Below, piece after piece: positions 9,239 through 16,724 of a stretch of DNA of 16,724 bases. The stretch covers positions 1 through 16,724 of the forward strand of contig JAQBPZ010000077.1 in the NCBI GenBank assembly GCA_028287225.1. The letters are read 5' to 3'. Position numbers and translations under genes: made by a program. Every line of letters begins with the position of its first letter. Positions within the stretch are counted from its first letter, which is position 1. Below the pieces are notes generated by a model. It worked only from the letters and a program-made list of their open reading frames with translations. It ran no database searches and was not told where the DNA came from. The DNA is from Gemmatimonadota bacterium (GTDB taxonomy: Bacteria > Gemmatimonadota > Gemmatimonadetes > Gemmatimonadales > Gemmatimonadaceae).

Positions 9239-9420
9239 TGCGGCCAACCGCGGCGCTCCTGATGCCGCGTCGCTTTCCACGACTCACCCGCGACCGCTCG
9301 CCGACGCCGGCGGCGCCCGCACGCTGCAGGCACGCTCCCTCCTCATCCCGCTCGCGCACGCCTACCCAGGGCCCGCACGCCGTCCGGACCCTCCATCCCG
9401 CCCCCAGCGGAGGACATTCC
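9239..9420. other. GH2-susC intergenic leader
   Basis: This 182-bp stretch stays open in the susC frame from an ATG at 9235, but its translation is Pro/Arg/Ser-rich and has no family resemblance. I see no convincing promoter, operator half-site pair or terminator in it. It is C-rich near the 3' end and closes with the susC ribosome binding site. It is probably untranslated leader. Confidence 0.5.
9409..9414 (+). promoter_or_regulatory. Strong Shine-Dalgarno that fixes the susC start at TTG
   Basis: GGAGGA sits six bases before TTG at 9421. It is the best ribosome-binding match of any gene in the window, where most starts have none. It decides the susC start in favour of TTG over the upstream in-frame ATGs at 9235/9238. 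Confidence 0.75.
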
Positions 9421-12400
9421 TTGCGCACCTCATCCAATCGGCCGGACACGGCCCTCGCGCGACAGCTGCGCCGGCTCGCCGCGGCGACCGGGCTGCCGCT
9501 CGCGCTCCTGCTGCTTCCCCTCGTCGCCGGGGCCCAGGGGCCCGGCCGCATCACCGGCGTGGTCACCAGTGAGGGAGGACAGCCGTTGACGGCGGTCCAG
9601 GTCCTCATCGTCGGCAGCACCGCGGGCACCGTCACCGATGCCAGCGGCCGCTACACCCTGGCCGGCGTCGCCGCCGGAACGCACCGGCTCCGCGCCCAGC
9701 GCATCGGCTACAACGCCCAGGTGCGGTCGGTCACGGTCAGCGCCGGTGCGGCCACGACGGCCGACTTCGAGCTGGTCGTGATCCCCACCAGCCTCGCGGC
9801 GCAGGTGGTGGTCGGCTACACCACCCAGCAGCGCCGCGACGTGTCGGACGCGGTGTCCGGCGTGACGGGCGAGGCGCTGCGCGACCAGAAGGTGGCCACG
9901 GTGGATGAGGCGCTGCGTGGCCGCATCGCCGGCGTGAACGTCTCCGCCAGCGGGGAGCCGGGACGTCCCGCGCAGGTCATCATCCGCGGGCAGACGTCGT
10001 TCGGCAATCCGGCGCCGCTGTACGTGGTGGACGGCATGTACCTCGGGCAGAACCCGCAGCTCAATCCCGACGACATCGCCTCCATCGAGGTGCTGAAGGA
10101 CGCGTCGGCCGCGGCCCAGTACGGCGCGCAGGCCTCCAACGGCGTCATCGTCATCACCACGCGCAAGGGACGCGGCGAGAACCGCCTCGACGTCCGCTCG
10201 TACTACGGCGTGCAGAGCGTGCCGAAGCGCATCGACATGATGAGCTCGCAGGAGTGGGCGGCCCTCAACATCCAGGCCTACCAGAACGGCCTGGCCACCG
10301 ATCCGCGCGGCACCGAGAACCGCACCGCGGGTGCGCAGGCGGTGCTCAACGGCACCAACCGCATCTCCACCGACTGGCAGGACGCCATCTTCCAGACGGG
10401 CGCGATCCAGGACCACAATCTCCAGTTCTCCGGCGGCACCAACGAGGCCGGCTACCTGCTGAGCGGTGGGTACACGCGGCAGGAGGGCACGATCATCCGC
10501 TCCGCCTTCGACCGCTACAGCTTCCGCGTGAACTCCGACATGCGCCGCGGCCGCCTGAGCGTGGGCGAGAACGTCGCGCTCGGCACCCTCTCGCAGCGCG
10601 GGCTCAACGCCAACCTCGGCGGCTTCCCGATCAACGGCGCCCTCCGCATGCTGCCGACGATTCCCGTGCGCGACTCCACGCGCGCGAGCGGCTACGGCTA
10701 CGGGACGCTCACCGACTACACCTTCGCCCCGAACCCGGTGGGCCTCCAGGAGCTGCGCAACAACGGCTACCGGCAGAACCAGGTGATCGGCTCCACGTAC
10801 GGCGAGCTCGCGCTCGTGGGCGCGCTCAAGTACCGGCTCAACCTCGGCGTGAACTACCAGGGCAGCAGCGGGCGGGACTTCATCCAGTCCGGCGTGATCC
10901 GCCTGAACGACGCGCTGCAGCCCTCGTCGCTCCGGGCGTGGAACGACGAGCGCAACACGCTCCTGCTCGAGAACCTGCTGACGTACGACGCCGACATGGG
11001 GCGCAGCCGGATGAACGCGGTGGCCGGCTACACGCAGCAGAGCGACGACTTCACGCCGCTGCAGGCGTACCGCGAAGGCTACACCGATCCCTCGCTGCAG
11101 ACGATCAACGCCGGCAGCACGAGCAACCTGAGCAACGCGGGCATGCGCGTGCAGTCCCACCTCACCTCGTTCCTGGCGCGCGCCAACTACGCCTTCGCCG
11201 ACCGCTACCTCCTCACCGGCACGCTCCGCCGCGACGGGTCGTCGCGGTTCTCGCCCTCCAACAAGTGGGGCAACTTCGGCGCGATCTCCGCGGGCTGGGT
11301 GATGAGCGAGGAGGGGTTCTACAAGAGCATCCCGGTGATCGGCACGTACGTGAACTACGTGAAGGCGCGCGCCAGCTACGGCGTGCTCGGCAACCAGAAC
11401 ATCGGGGACTACGCCTTCACGGCCCCGATCGACCAGAACGTGAACTACATCTCCGGCGGGACGATCCTCCCGGGCGCCACGCAGTTCGCCCTCGCAAACC
11501 CCGACCTGAAGTGGGAGAGCAAGACCTCGCAGAACGTCGGCTTCGACTTCGGGCTCCTCGGCGACCGCCTCACCGCCACCACGGACTACTACGTCGCCAA
11601 GTCCACCGACCTGCTCGTGGGCGTCCCGCTGGCGTGGTCGCTCGGCGCCGACCCGGGGCGCAGCCCGGTCGTGAACGCGGGCTCGGTGCGGAGCAGCGGC
11701 TTCGAGCTGGGCCTCACGCACCACGTGGGCGCGCAGGGCACCGGGTTCCGCATGAACTCGACGCTCAACCTGACGACCACGAAGAACCGGGTGCTCAGCC
11801 TCGGCAGCAACAACAGCGAGATCCTGATCGGCGTGTCGCGGACGGCGCCGGGCCTGCCCATCGGCGAGTTCTGGGTGCGGCAGACGGCGGGGCTGTTCCA
11901 GTCCGCCGCCGACGTCACGAGCTGGACCTCCACGGTCAAGGACCCGGTGACCGGGGCCACGAGGGTGTCGGTGCTGCAGCCGAATGCCCAGCCCGGCGAC
12001 ATCCGCTACGTGGACATCAACGGCGACGGCAAGATCGACAACGCCGACCGCTATGCCGCGGGGAACCCGACGCCGTCACTGACGGCCGGGCTGTTCTTCG
12101 ACGGCGGTATCCGGCAGTTCGACTTCGGCGTCAACTTCCGCGGCGCCTTCGGCGGCAAGATCTTCAACGCGCAGCGCGCCGCGATCGACGGCACGGCGGA
12201 CAACAGCAACTACCGCCGCGCCCTGGACCCGTGGACGCCCACGCACACGAACGCGCGCGACCCGCGCGTGGTGTTCGGACCGGCGGGCCTGGAGAACGCC
12301 CTCTACGAATCCGACCGCTGGATCGAGAGCGGCAACTACGTGCGCATCCAGAACGTGCAGCTCGGCTACGTGCTGCCCGACCGGCTCGTGCAGCGGCTCG

Positions 12401-12600
12401 GCATCGCCGCGGTGCGGCCGCACGTCTACGTGAACGTGCAGAACCTGCACACCTTCACGCGCTATCTCGGGCTCGACCCCGAGGTCCTCGGCACCAGCAA
12501 CGGCTCGGGCTACGTCGACCCGCTGCAGCCGGGCGTGGACGCCGGCCAGATCTACCCGAACGTCCGCACCTTCTCGTTCGGCCTCGACTTCCGCCTCTAG
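9421..12600 (+). CDS. SusC/RagA-family TonB-dependent outer-membrane transporter
   Basis: Outer-membrane channel of 1059 residues that imports oligosaccharides with its SusD lid, powered by TonB. From the TTG start there is an ideal signal peptide (Arg-rich, then LPLALLLLPLVAGAQ, probable cleavage after Ala38). A CarboxypepD_reg-like domain follows (about 43-115, GVVTSEGGQPLTAVQVLIVG). A SusC-type TonB box region VVVGYTTQQRRDVSDAVSGV (about 129-148) and plug (VDEALRGRIAGVNV, IIRGQTSFGNPAPLYVVDGM, IEVLKDASAAAQYGAQASNG) come next, then a long beta-barrel with alternating aromatic and polar strands. DINGDGKIDNADR (about 865-877) is the calcium-loop-like motif common in this family. The end FGLDFRL is a barrel strand but lacks the usual terminal aromatic residue. 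susD follows after 28 bp. The family call is certain; the glycan is not readable from sequence. Confidence 0.97.
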   Translation: MRTSSNRPDTALARQLRRLAAATGLPLALLLLPLVAGAQGPGRITGVVTSEGGQPLTAVQVLIVGSTAGTVTDASGRYTLAGVAAGTHRLRAQRIGYNAQVRSVTVSAGAATTADFELVVIPTSLAAQVVVGYTTQQRRDVSDAVSGVTGEALRDQKVATVDEALRGRIAGVNVSASGEPGRPAQVIIRGQTSFGNPAPLYVVDGMYLGQNPQLNPDDIASIEVLKDASAAAQYGAQASNGVIVITTRKGRGENRLDVRSYYGVQSVPKRIDMMSSQEWAALNIQAYQNGLATDPRGTENRTAGAQAVLNGTNRISTDWQDAIFQTGAIQDHNLQFSGGTNEAGYLLSGGYTRQEGTIIRSAFDRYSFRVNSDMRRGRLSVGENVALGTLSQRGLNANLGGFPINGALRMLPTIPVRDSTRASGYGYGTLTDYTFAPNPVGLQELRNNGYRQNQVIGSTYGELALVGALKYRLNLGVNYQGSSGRDFIQSGVIRLNDALQPSSLRAWNDERNTLLLENLLTYDADMGRSRMNAVAGYTQQSDDFTPLQAYREGYTDPSLQTINAGSTSNLSNAGMRVQSHLTSFLARANYAFADRYLLTGTLRRDGSSRFSPSNKWGNFGAISAGWVMSEEGFYKSIPVIGTYVNYVKARASYGVLGNQNIGDYAFTAPIDQNVNYISGGTILPGATQFALANPDLKWESKTSQNVGFDFGLLGDRLTATTDYYVAKSTDLLVGVPLAWSLGADPGRSPVVNAGSVRSSGFELGLTHHVGAQGTGFRMNSTLNLTTTKNRVLSLGSNNSEILIGVSRTAPGLPIGEFWVRQTAGLFQSAADVTSWTSTVKDPVTGATRVSVLQPNAQPGDIRYVDINGDGKIDNADRYAAGNPTPSLTAGLFFDGGIRQFDFGVNFRGAFGGKIFNAQRAAIDGTADNSNYRRALDPWTPTHTNARDPRVVFGPAGLENALYESDRWIESGNYVRIQNVQLGYVLPDRLVQRLGIAAVRPHVYVNVQNLHTFTRYLGLDPEVLGTSNGSGYVDPLQPGVDAGQIYPNVRTFSFGLDFRL

Positions 12601-12628
12601 TCCACTCCGGCCCTCCTCACAGGCTCTC

Positions 12629-14110
12629 ATGCACATCATGCGACTTCGCGTCCTCGCCGTCGCCGCGCTCCTTGCGGCGACGGCGACGGGATGCCGGAAC
12701 GACCTCGACCTCACGAATCCCAACCAGCCGAACACCTCGTCGTTCTGGAAGTCCCAGGCCGACGCGCTTGCCGGCGTCAACGCCACGTACCGCGCGCTCG
12801 AGGAGAACGGCGCGTACGGCCGCTGGCAGGCCTTCGCGTACGACATCCGCTCGGACATCGGCTTCAGCCCCAGCCCGTGGCCGGAGCTCAACAACTTCAA
12901 CAAGTTCTCGCTCGCCTCGGACTTCGAGGTCAACCGGGAGCTCTGGCAGCATCACTACCAGACCATCAACCGCGCGAACGAGGTCATCGACAACGTTCCG
13001 GGCATCGCGATGGATGCCGCGCTGCGCGACCGCATCGTGGGCGAGGCCAAGTTCCTGCGCGCGCTGATGTACTTCGACCTGGCGAACCTCTACGCCAACG
13101 TCCCGATGCCGCTGAAGACGAGCAGCCCGCTGGACCAGCCGGCAACGGTCGGATCCGACGTGCTGTACGGCCAGATCCAGAAGGACCTCTCGGAGGCGAT
13201 GCCCGTCCTGCCGCCCTCGTACGGTGGGGCCGACATCGGCCGCGCCACGCGCGGTGCGGCCCGGGCGCTGCTCGGCAAGGCGCTCCTGCAGCAGCGCAAG
13301 TGGCCGGAAGCCTCGGCCATGCTCCAGCCGCTCGTGGGGCAATACCAGCTCGTCCCGAACTACGCCGACAACTTCACGGCGCCCGGCAACAACAACGTGG
13401 AGTCCGTGTTCGAGGTGCAGTTCGGCAGCCGCGCCACCCTCCCCAACAACGTGCGCGGGCTGAACATCGCCCGCATGGTGGGGCCGTGCGGGCCCAGCTA
13501 CTGCGACGGGCGCCCCACGCAGTGGTACTTCCAGCAGTTCCTCGTGGAGCCCACGACCGACGGCAAGATCGATCCGCGCGCCGATGCCACGCTGTGGTAC
13601 TACAAGGGTCCCGGCACCCAGGTCTACAATGTCGACTGGACGAGCAAGGACCGGTACGGCACCGACACCACGGTGGTGTGGTTCAAGAAGTACGGGGAGT
13701 ACTACCTGGGCCTCAAGGATCAGGACTGGGACGCGGCGATCAACTACCGCGTGATCCGCTATGCCGACGTCCTGCTGATGCTCGCCGAGGCACTGAACGA
13801 GCAGAACCAGACGGGGGCGGCGGTGCCGCACGTGAACCTGGTGCGCGCGCGCGCGCGGCTGGCGCCGCTCCCCCCGATGACCCAGGCGGAGATGCGCAGC
13901 CAGATCCTGACGCAGCGGCTGCTGGAGTTCGGCCTGGAGTCGCAGCGCTGGCTGGACCTGAAGCGCCAGAACCTCTTCGCGAATCTCGCGACGCTGCGGG
14001 CGCACGACGCGGAGTTCAACTTCTTCACCGCCGGCAAGTCGGAGCTGCTCCCCATTCCGCAGCACGACATCAACCTGAACCCGAACATCCGGCAGAACCC
14101 CAACTGGTAG
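12629..14110 (+). CDS. SusD/RagB-family glycan-binding lipoprotein
   Basis: Surface lipoprotein of 493 residues that captures glycans and caps the SusC barrel. The signal is short: MRLRVLAVAALLAATATGC, with Cys22 as lipidation site. The mature start LDLTNPNQPNTSSFWKSQAD and ADALAGVNATYRAL are typical SusD. INRANEVIDNVPGIAMD and FLRALMYFDLANLYANVPM belong to the TPR-like scaffold, and RYADVLLMLAEALNEQ plus LLEFGLESQRWLDLKR form the conserved C-terminal block. The end, LLPIPQHDINLNPNIRQNPN, is a hallmark. A second ATG at 12638 (Met4) could also be used; neither has a good Shine-Dalgarno. It lies 28 bp after susC, so the two are cotranscribed. Confidence 0.97.
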   Translation: MHIMRLRVLAVAALLAATATGCRNDLDLTNPNQPNTSSFWKSQADALAGVNATYRALEENGAYGRWQAFAYDIRSDIGFSPSPWPELNNFNKFSLASDFEVNRELWQHHYQTINRANEVIDNVPGIAMDAALRDRIVGEAKFLRALMYFDLANLYANVPMPLKTSSPLDQPATVGSDVLYGQIQKDLSEAMPVLPPSYGGADIGRATRGAARALLGKALLQQRKWPEASAMLQPLVGQYQLVPNYADNFTAPGNNNVESVFEVQFGSRATLPNNVRGLNIARMVGPCGPSYCDGRPTQWYFQQFLVEPTTDGKIDPRADATLWYYKGPGTQVYNVDWTSKDRYGTDTTVVWFKKYGEYYLGLKDQDWDAAINYRVIRYADVLLMLAEALNEQNQTGAAVPHVNLVRARARLAPLPPMTQAEMRSQILTQRLLEFGLESQRWLDLKRQNLFANLATLRAHDAEFNFFTAGKSELLPIPQHDINLNPNIRQNPNW

Positions 14111-14123
14111 GCACGGCTGGTGC

Positions 14124-14157
14124 GCCGCGTCAGGCCCGAGGATCGGCCTGACGCGGC
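14124..14157 (+). terminator. Perfect 13-bp hairpin between susD and the GH43 gene
   Basis: GCCGCGTCAGGCC (14124-14136), an 8-base loop and GGCCTGACGCGGC (14145-14157) pair without mismatch, 14 bases after the susD stop. No T-run follows, so it is not a canonical intrinsic terminator. It may be a partial terminator, a Rho-associated end or an mRNA-stabilising stem that lets susCD be expressed more than the downstream genes. The strand is set by the flanking genes; the stem itself is symmetric. Confidence 0.6.
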
Positions 14158-14205
14158 ACGCCGTCGTCGCTCACCACGCATCATCCCTCTCACGCCCTCC
14201 GAGCC

Positions 14206-15288
14206 ATGCGCGGCCTCACGACTGTCCGGTTCCTGCTTCCCGCCGTCGGCGCCCTGCTGGCGGCCGCCTGCTCCAGCGCGGTCGTGGGGCCCGGCCAGGA
14301 GCCGCCGGTCGCGCAGAGCTGCACCTTCACCAACCCGCTGGGGGCCGGGCAGGACCCGTGGGTCACCCGGCAGGAGGGCGTCTACTACTACGTGAAGTCG
14401 GCGAACGACCGCATCTGGGTCTCGAAGTCCACGAAGCTCACCGAGGTGGTGGGGGCAGCGGCCACGCCGGTCTGGACGGCGCCCGCGAGCGGCTGGAACC
14501 AGTCCAACATCTGGGCGCCCGAGCTCCACTTCATCGACGGCCGGTGGTACATCTACTACGCCGGCGGCCGGCCCGGCACGCCGTTCACCAGCCAGCACGC
14601 GGGCGTCCTGGAATCCACGGGCGCCGACGCCATGGGGCCCTACGTCGACCGCGGCATGCTCTATACCGGCGACAGCGTGGGCACCGGCACCGGCGACCGG
14701 TGGTCCATCGACATGACCGTCAGCACCATCGGCACGCAGCGCTACGCCGTGTGGTCGGGCTGGGCGAAGAACGCCGCGACCGACAAGACGACGCAGCATC
14801 TCTACATCGCGCCCATGTCCAACCCATGGACGATCTCGGCGAACCGCGTCCTCCTCAGCTCACCGGTGGAGAGCTGGGAGGTCGGCACCGAGCTGGATCT
14901 GGAGGAGGGGCCGGAGTTCCTGCAGCACGGCGCCGATGTCTTCCTCGTGTACTCCACACGCGAGTCGTGGCTCAAGGAGTACCGGCTCGGCCAGCTGCGT
15001 CTGCGGAGCGGTGCGAGCGACCCCATGAACCCGGCGAGCTGGACGAAGACGGGGCCCGTCTTCACCGGCAACGTGGGTGTCTATGGAGTGGGACATGCCA
15101 GCTTCACGACGTCGCCGGACGGGAGCGAGAACTGGATCGTCTATCACTCCAAGACGTCGACCGTCCCCGGCTGGGACCGCGACGTCCGCATGCAGCGCTT
15201 CATCTGGAGCGCAACGGGCGACCCCGCGTTCGGCGAGGCCGTCCTGCCGCTGTCGCCGGTGAAGCGCCCCTCGGGCGAGTGCTCGTGA
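14206..15288 (+). CDS. GH43-family glycoside hydrolase lipoprotein, probable exo-alpha-L-arabinofuranosidase type
   Basis: Five-bladed beta-propeller hydrolase of 360 residues, tethered to a membrane by a lipobox LLAAAC (Cys22). The catalytic set is visible: Asp50 in GAGQDPWV (base), Asp169 in WSIDMTV (modulator) and Glu234 in LEEGPEF (acid). NIWAPELHFIDGRWYIYYAG, YIAPMSNPWTIS, VGVYGVGHASFTTSPDGSENW and WIVYHSKT match the GH43 group resembling subfamily 26, which includes exo-1,5-alpha-L-arabinofuranosidases. Other GH43 groups cleave xylosides or galactofuranosides, so the substrate is not settled. The gene is 95 bp after susD, beyond the hairpin, and its leader is pyrimidine-rich without a Shine-Dalgarno. 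It should act outside the cytoplasm on oligosaccharides captured by SusCD. Confidence 0.9.
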   Translation: MRGLTTVRFLLPAVGALLAAACSSAVVGPGQEPPVAQSCTFTNPLGAGQDPWVTRQEGVYYYVKSANDRIWVSKSTKLTEVVGAAATPVWTAPASGWNQSNIWAPELHFIDGRWYIYYAGGRPGTPFTSQHAGVLESTGADAMGPYVDRGMLYTGDSVGTGTGDRWSIDMTVSTIGTQRYAVWSGWAKNAATDKTTQHLYIAPMSNPWTISANRVLLSSPVESWEVGTELDLEEGPEFLQHGADVFLVYSTRESWLKEYRLGQLRLRSGASDPMNPASWTKTGPVFTGNVGVYGVGHASFTTSPDGSENWIVYHSKTSTVPGWDRDVRMQRFIWSATGDPAFGEAVLPLSPVKRPSGECS

Positions 15289-15314
15289 GGGGATCCGTCC
15301 GCACCGGCCCATCG

Positions 15315-16409
15315 ATGGCCAGCGTGACGCGCGACGTGTTCGGCAGCCTCGCCGATGGCACGACGGTGGAGCGCTTCGTGCTTCGTGCCGGCGCGCTGGA
15401 GATGGCGGCGATCACGTATGGCGCAATCATCACCTCCCTGCACGCGCCGGACGCGTCGGGTCGCGTGGACGACGTCGTGCTGGGCTTCGACACGCTCGAG
15501 GAGTACGTGCGCTCGTCGCCGTACTTCGGCGCCGTGGTGGGGCGGTACGCCAACCGTATCGGCAATGGCCGCGTGCCGCTGAACGGGACGGTGTATCAGG
15601 TCACGCGGAACGACGGCGCGAACCACCTGCACGGAGGAGCGCGCGGCTTCGACAAGGTGGTGTGGCGCGCCGAGCCGCTGCAGCGCGACGACGCCGCTGG
15701 CGTCGCCTTCACGCGCACGAGCCCGGACGGCGAGGAGGGCTATCCGGGCACCCTGGAGGCCCGGGTGGAATACCTGCTCACGGCGCGCGGCGAGCTGGAG
15801 GTGCGATACGCGGCCACCACCGACCGTGCGACGGTGGTGAACCTGACGCAGCACAGCTATTTCGACCTCGGCGCCGGCCGGTGTGCGGACATCGGGACGC
15901 ACGAGCTGGCGATCATGTCGAGCGCGGTCACCGCCATCGACGCGGGTCTCATCCCCTCCGGGGAGCTGATGCCAGTGGCGGGCACGCCCTTCGACTTCCG
16001 TCGCGCCACCCCGATCGGTGCGCGCATCGACGCGCCGCACGAGCAGCTTCGCCACGCGGGGGGATACGACCACAACTTCGTGCTCGGCGGCGGCGCGGAC
16101 AGCCGCGGGCTGCGCCATGCGGCCGCGGTGCGGGAGCCGACGTCGGGCCGCACCCTGGACGTGCACACCACCGAGCCCGGCCTCCAGTTCTACTCCGGCA
16201 ACTTCCTGGACGGCTCGCTGCGTGGGAAGCAGGGACGCGTGTACGCCCATCGGACGGGGTTCTGCCTGGAGACGCAGCATTTCCCGGACTCGCCCAACCA
16301 GCCCGCCTTCCCCTCGGTGGTGCTGTCGCCGGGCGACGTCTACCGCTCGCACACCACGTACACGTTCGGCGCGCGGCCTGGCGCCGACACCACGGGAGCA
16401 ATCAGATGA
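15315..16409 (+). CDS. galM: Aldose 1-epimerase (mutarotase)
   Basis: GalM interconverts alpha and beta anomers of galactose and similar aldoses, which helps feed the anomer-specific kinase of the Leloir pathway. 364 residues from ATG 15315, no signal peptide, so cytoplasmic. Motifs in order: AITYGAIITSLHAPDASG, GRYANRIGNGRVPLNG, NHLHGGARGFDKVVW (His106), VNLTQHSYFDLG (His180), GYDHNFVL, PGLQFYSGNFLDG and FCLETQHFPDSPNQPAFPS (Glu319, catalytic base region). A GTG at 15285 overlapping the GH43 stop (GTGA) is in frame and would add 10 residues; the ATG is preferred because the homology block starts there. Its stop overlaps the next gene's ATG by 4 bp. Together with galT in the opposite arm it marks galactose (or another aldohexose/arabinose) as an intracellular product. 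Confidence 0.94.
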   Translation: MASVTRDVFGSLADGTTVERFVLRAGALEMAAITYGAIITSLHAPDASGRVDDVVLGFDTLEEYVRSSPYFGAVVGRYANRIGNGRVPLNGTVYQVTRNDGANHLHGGARGFDKVVWRAEPLQRDDAAGVAFTRTSPDGEEGYPGTLEARVEYLLTARGELEVRYAATTDRATVVNLTQHSYFDLGAGRCADIGTHELAIMSSAVTAIDAGLIPSGELMPVAGTPFDFRRATPIGARIDAPHEQLRHAGGYDHNFVLGGGADSRGLRHAAAVREPTSGRTLDVHTTEPGLQFYSGNFLDGSLRGKQGRVYAHRTGFCLETQHFPDSPNQPAFPSVVLSPGDVYRSHTTYTFGARPGADTTGAIR

Positions 16410-16724
16410 CCGCGATCGACATCCCGACGCCGGCTCCGGCCGGCGATGGCCCCGGCGCGCCGGCGTACGACGTTGCCACCATCATGGGCGCCCTGTATGG
16501 CGACGGCATCACGGCGCTTCGCGGAGCCTTCGAGCGGAGCTGGGCGCAGGCGATGCGCGAGGACATGGATGCGCTCTTCGCCGATGCGCTCTCGCGACCC
16601 GGCGGCGCCGTGGGGCGGGGCCCGAAGCGCTACTATGTCGAGATCCACCCGGAGCGGCTGCGCGGGTTCGTGGACCTGGTGACGCATCCGTGGGTCGTCG
16701 CGGTGTCGGCCGCGGTGCTGGGCC
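16406..16724 (+). CDS. Phytanoyl-CoA dioxygenase (PhyH)-like protein, 3' end outside the window
   Basis: Only the first 106 residues are present and the gene runs off the right edge. A Pro/Ala-rich start is followed by YDVATIMGALYGDGITALRG, then AFERSWAQAMREDMDALF, and RYYVEIHPERLRGFVDLVTH with HPWVVAVSAAVLG at the edge. This resembles the N-terminal part of bacterial PhyH-family Fe(II)/2-oxoglutarate oxygenases, recalled from memory. The HxD...H iron-binding residues would lie further on and are not visible, so catalytic competence is unknown. GGGAG 8 bases before the ATG is a reasonable ribosome site, and ATGA overlaps the galM stop, so it is cotranslated with galM. Its role in sugar use is not known. 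Confidence 0.7.
   Translation, partial: MTAIDIPTPAPAGDGPGAPAYDVATIMGALYGDGITALRGAFERSWAQAMREDMDALFADALSRPGGAVGRGPKRYYVEIHPERLRGFVDLVTHPWVVAVSAAVLG

Noticed and set aside
10254..13067. 937-codon + strand frame spanning susC and the start of susD
   Set aside because: It overlaps the well-supported SusC and SusD frames out of phase and its product is Arg/Pro-rich without domain signal.
13844..13858. Short alternating GC run in susD
   Set aside because: It encodes a Val-Arg-Ala-Arg-Ala-Arg stretch that is part of the conserved SusD C-terminal region; it is too short to treat as a repeat element.

Overview
The window is a carbohydrate-utilisation locus from a very GC-rich Gram-negative bacterium. 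A SusC/SusD outer-membrane pair combined with high GC, Sec and lipoprotein signals, and SusC/SusD sequences unlike the AT-rich Bacteroides type together suggest Gemmatimonadota. That assignment is inference; there is no rRNA or other phylogenetic marker here.

Layout: two divergent arms share one control region (about 5256-5490). The leftward arm is a tightly packed operon: sugar-binding lipoprotein (ytfQ-like, 4290-5255), double-domain ATPase (ytfR-like, 2720-4288), permease (ytfT-like, 1734-2720), permease (yjfF-like, 748-1737) and galT (1-755, running off the left edge). Gene order and product similarity match the E. coli galactofuranose importer YtfQ-YtfR-YtfT-YjfF. The rightward arm is lacI-family regulator (5491-6585), secreted GH2 glycoside hydrolase with CHB_HEX_C and PA14 modules (6617-9238), SusC (9421-12600), SusD (12629-14110), GH43 lipoprotein (14206-15288), aldose 1-epimerase galM (15315-16409) and a truncated phytanoyl-CoA-dioxygenase-like gene (16406 to the right edge).

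Working model: SusCD brings oligosaccharides across the outer membrane, GH2 and GH43 release monosaccharides (candidate products are galactose, galactofuranose or L-arabinose), the ABC importer moves the sugar into the cytoplasm, and GalM plus GalT feed galactose into the Leloir pathway. No galK or galE is visible; either could lie outside the window.

The most striking non-coding feature is the control region. Two sigma70-like promoters sit back to back with their -35 boxes forming an inverted repeat. Just downstream of each -10 lies a copy of the same 24-bp composite operator (GAAC-N2-GTTC-N6-GTTCAG). This suggests one LacI-type protein represses both arms and its own gene. A second notable element is a perfect 13-bp hairpin between susD and the GH43 gene.
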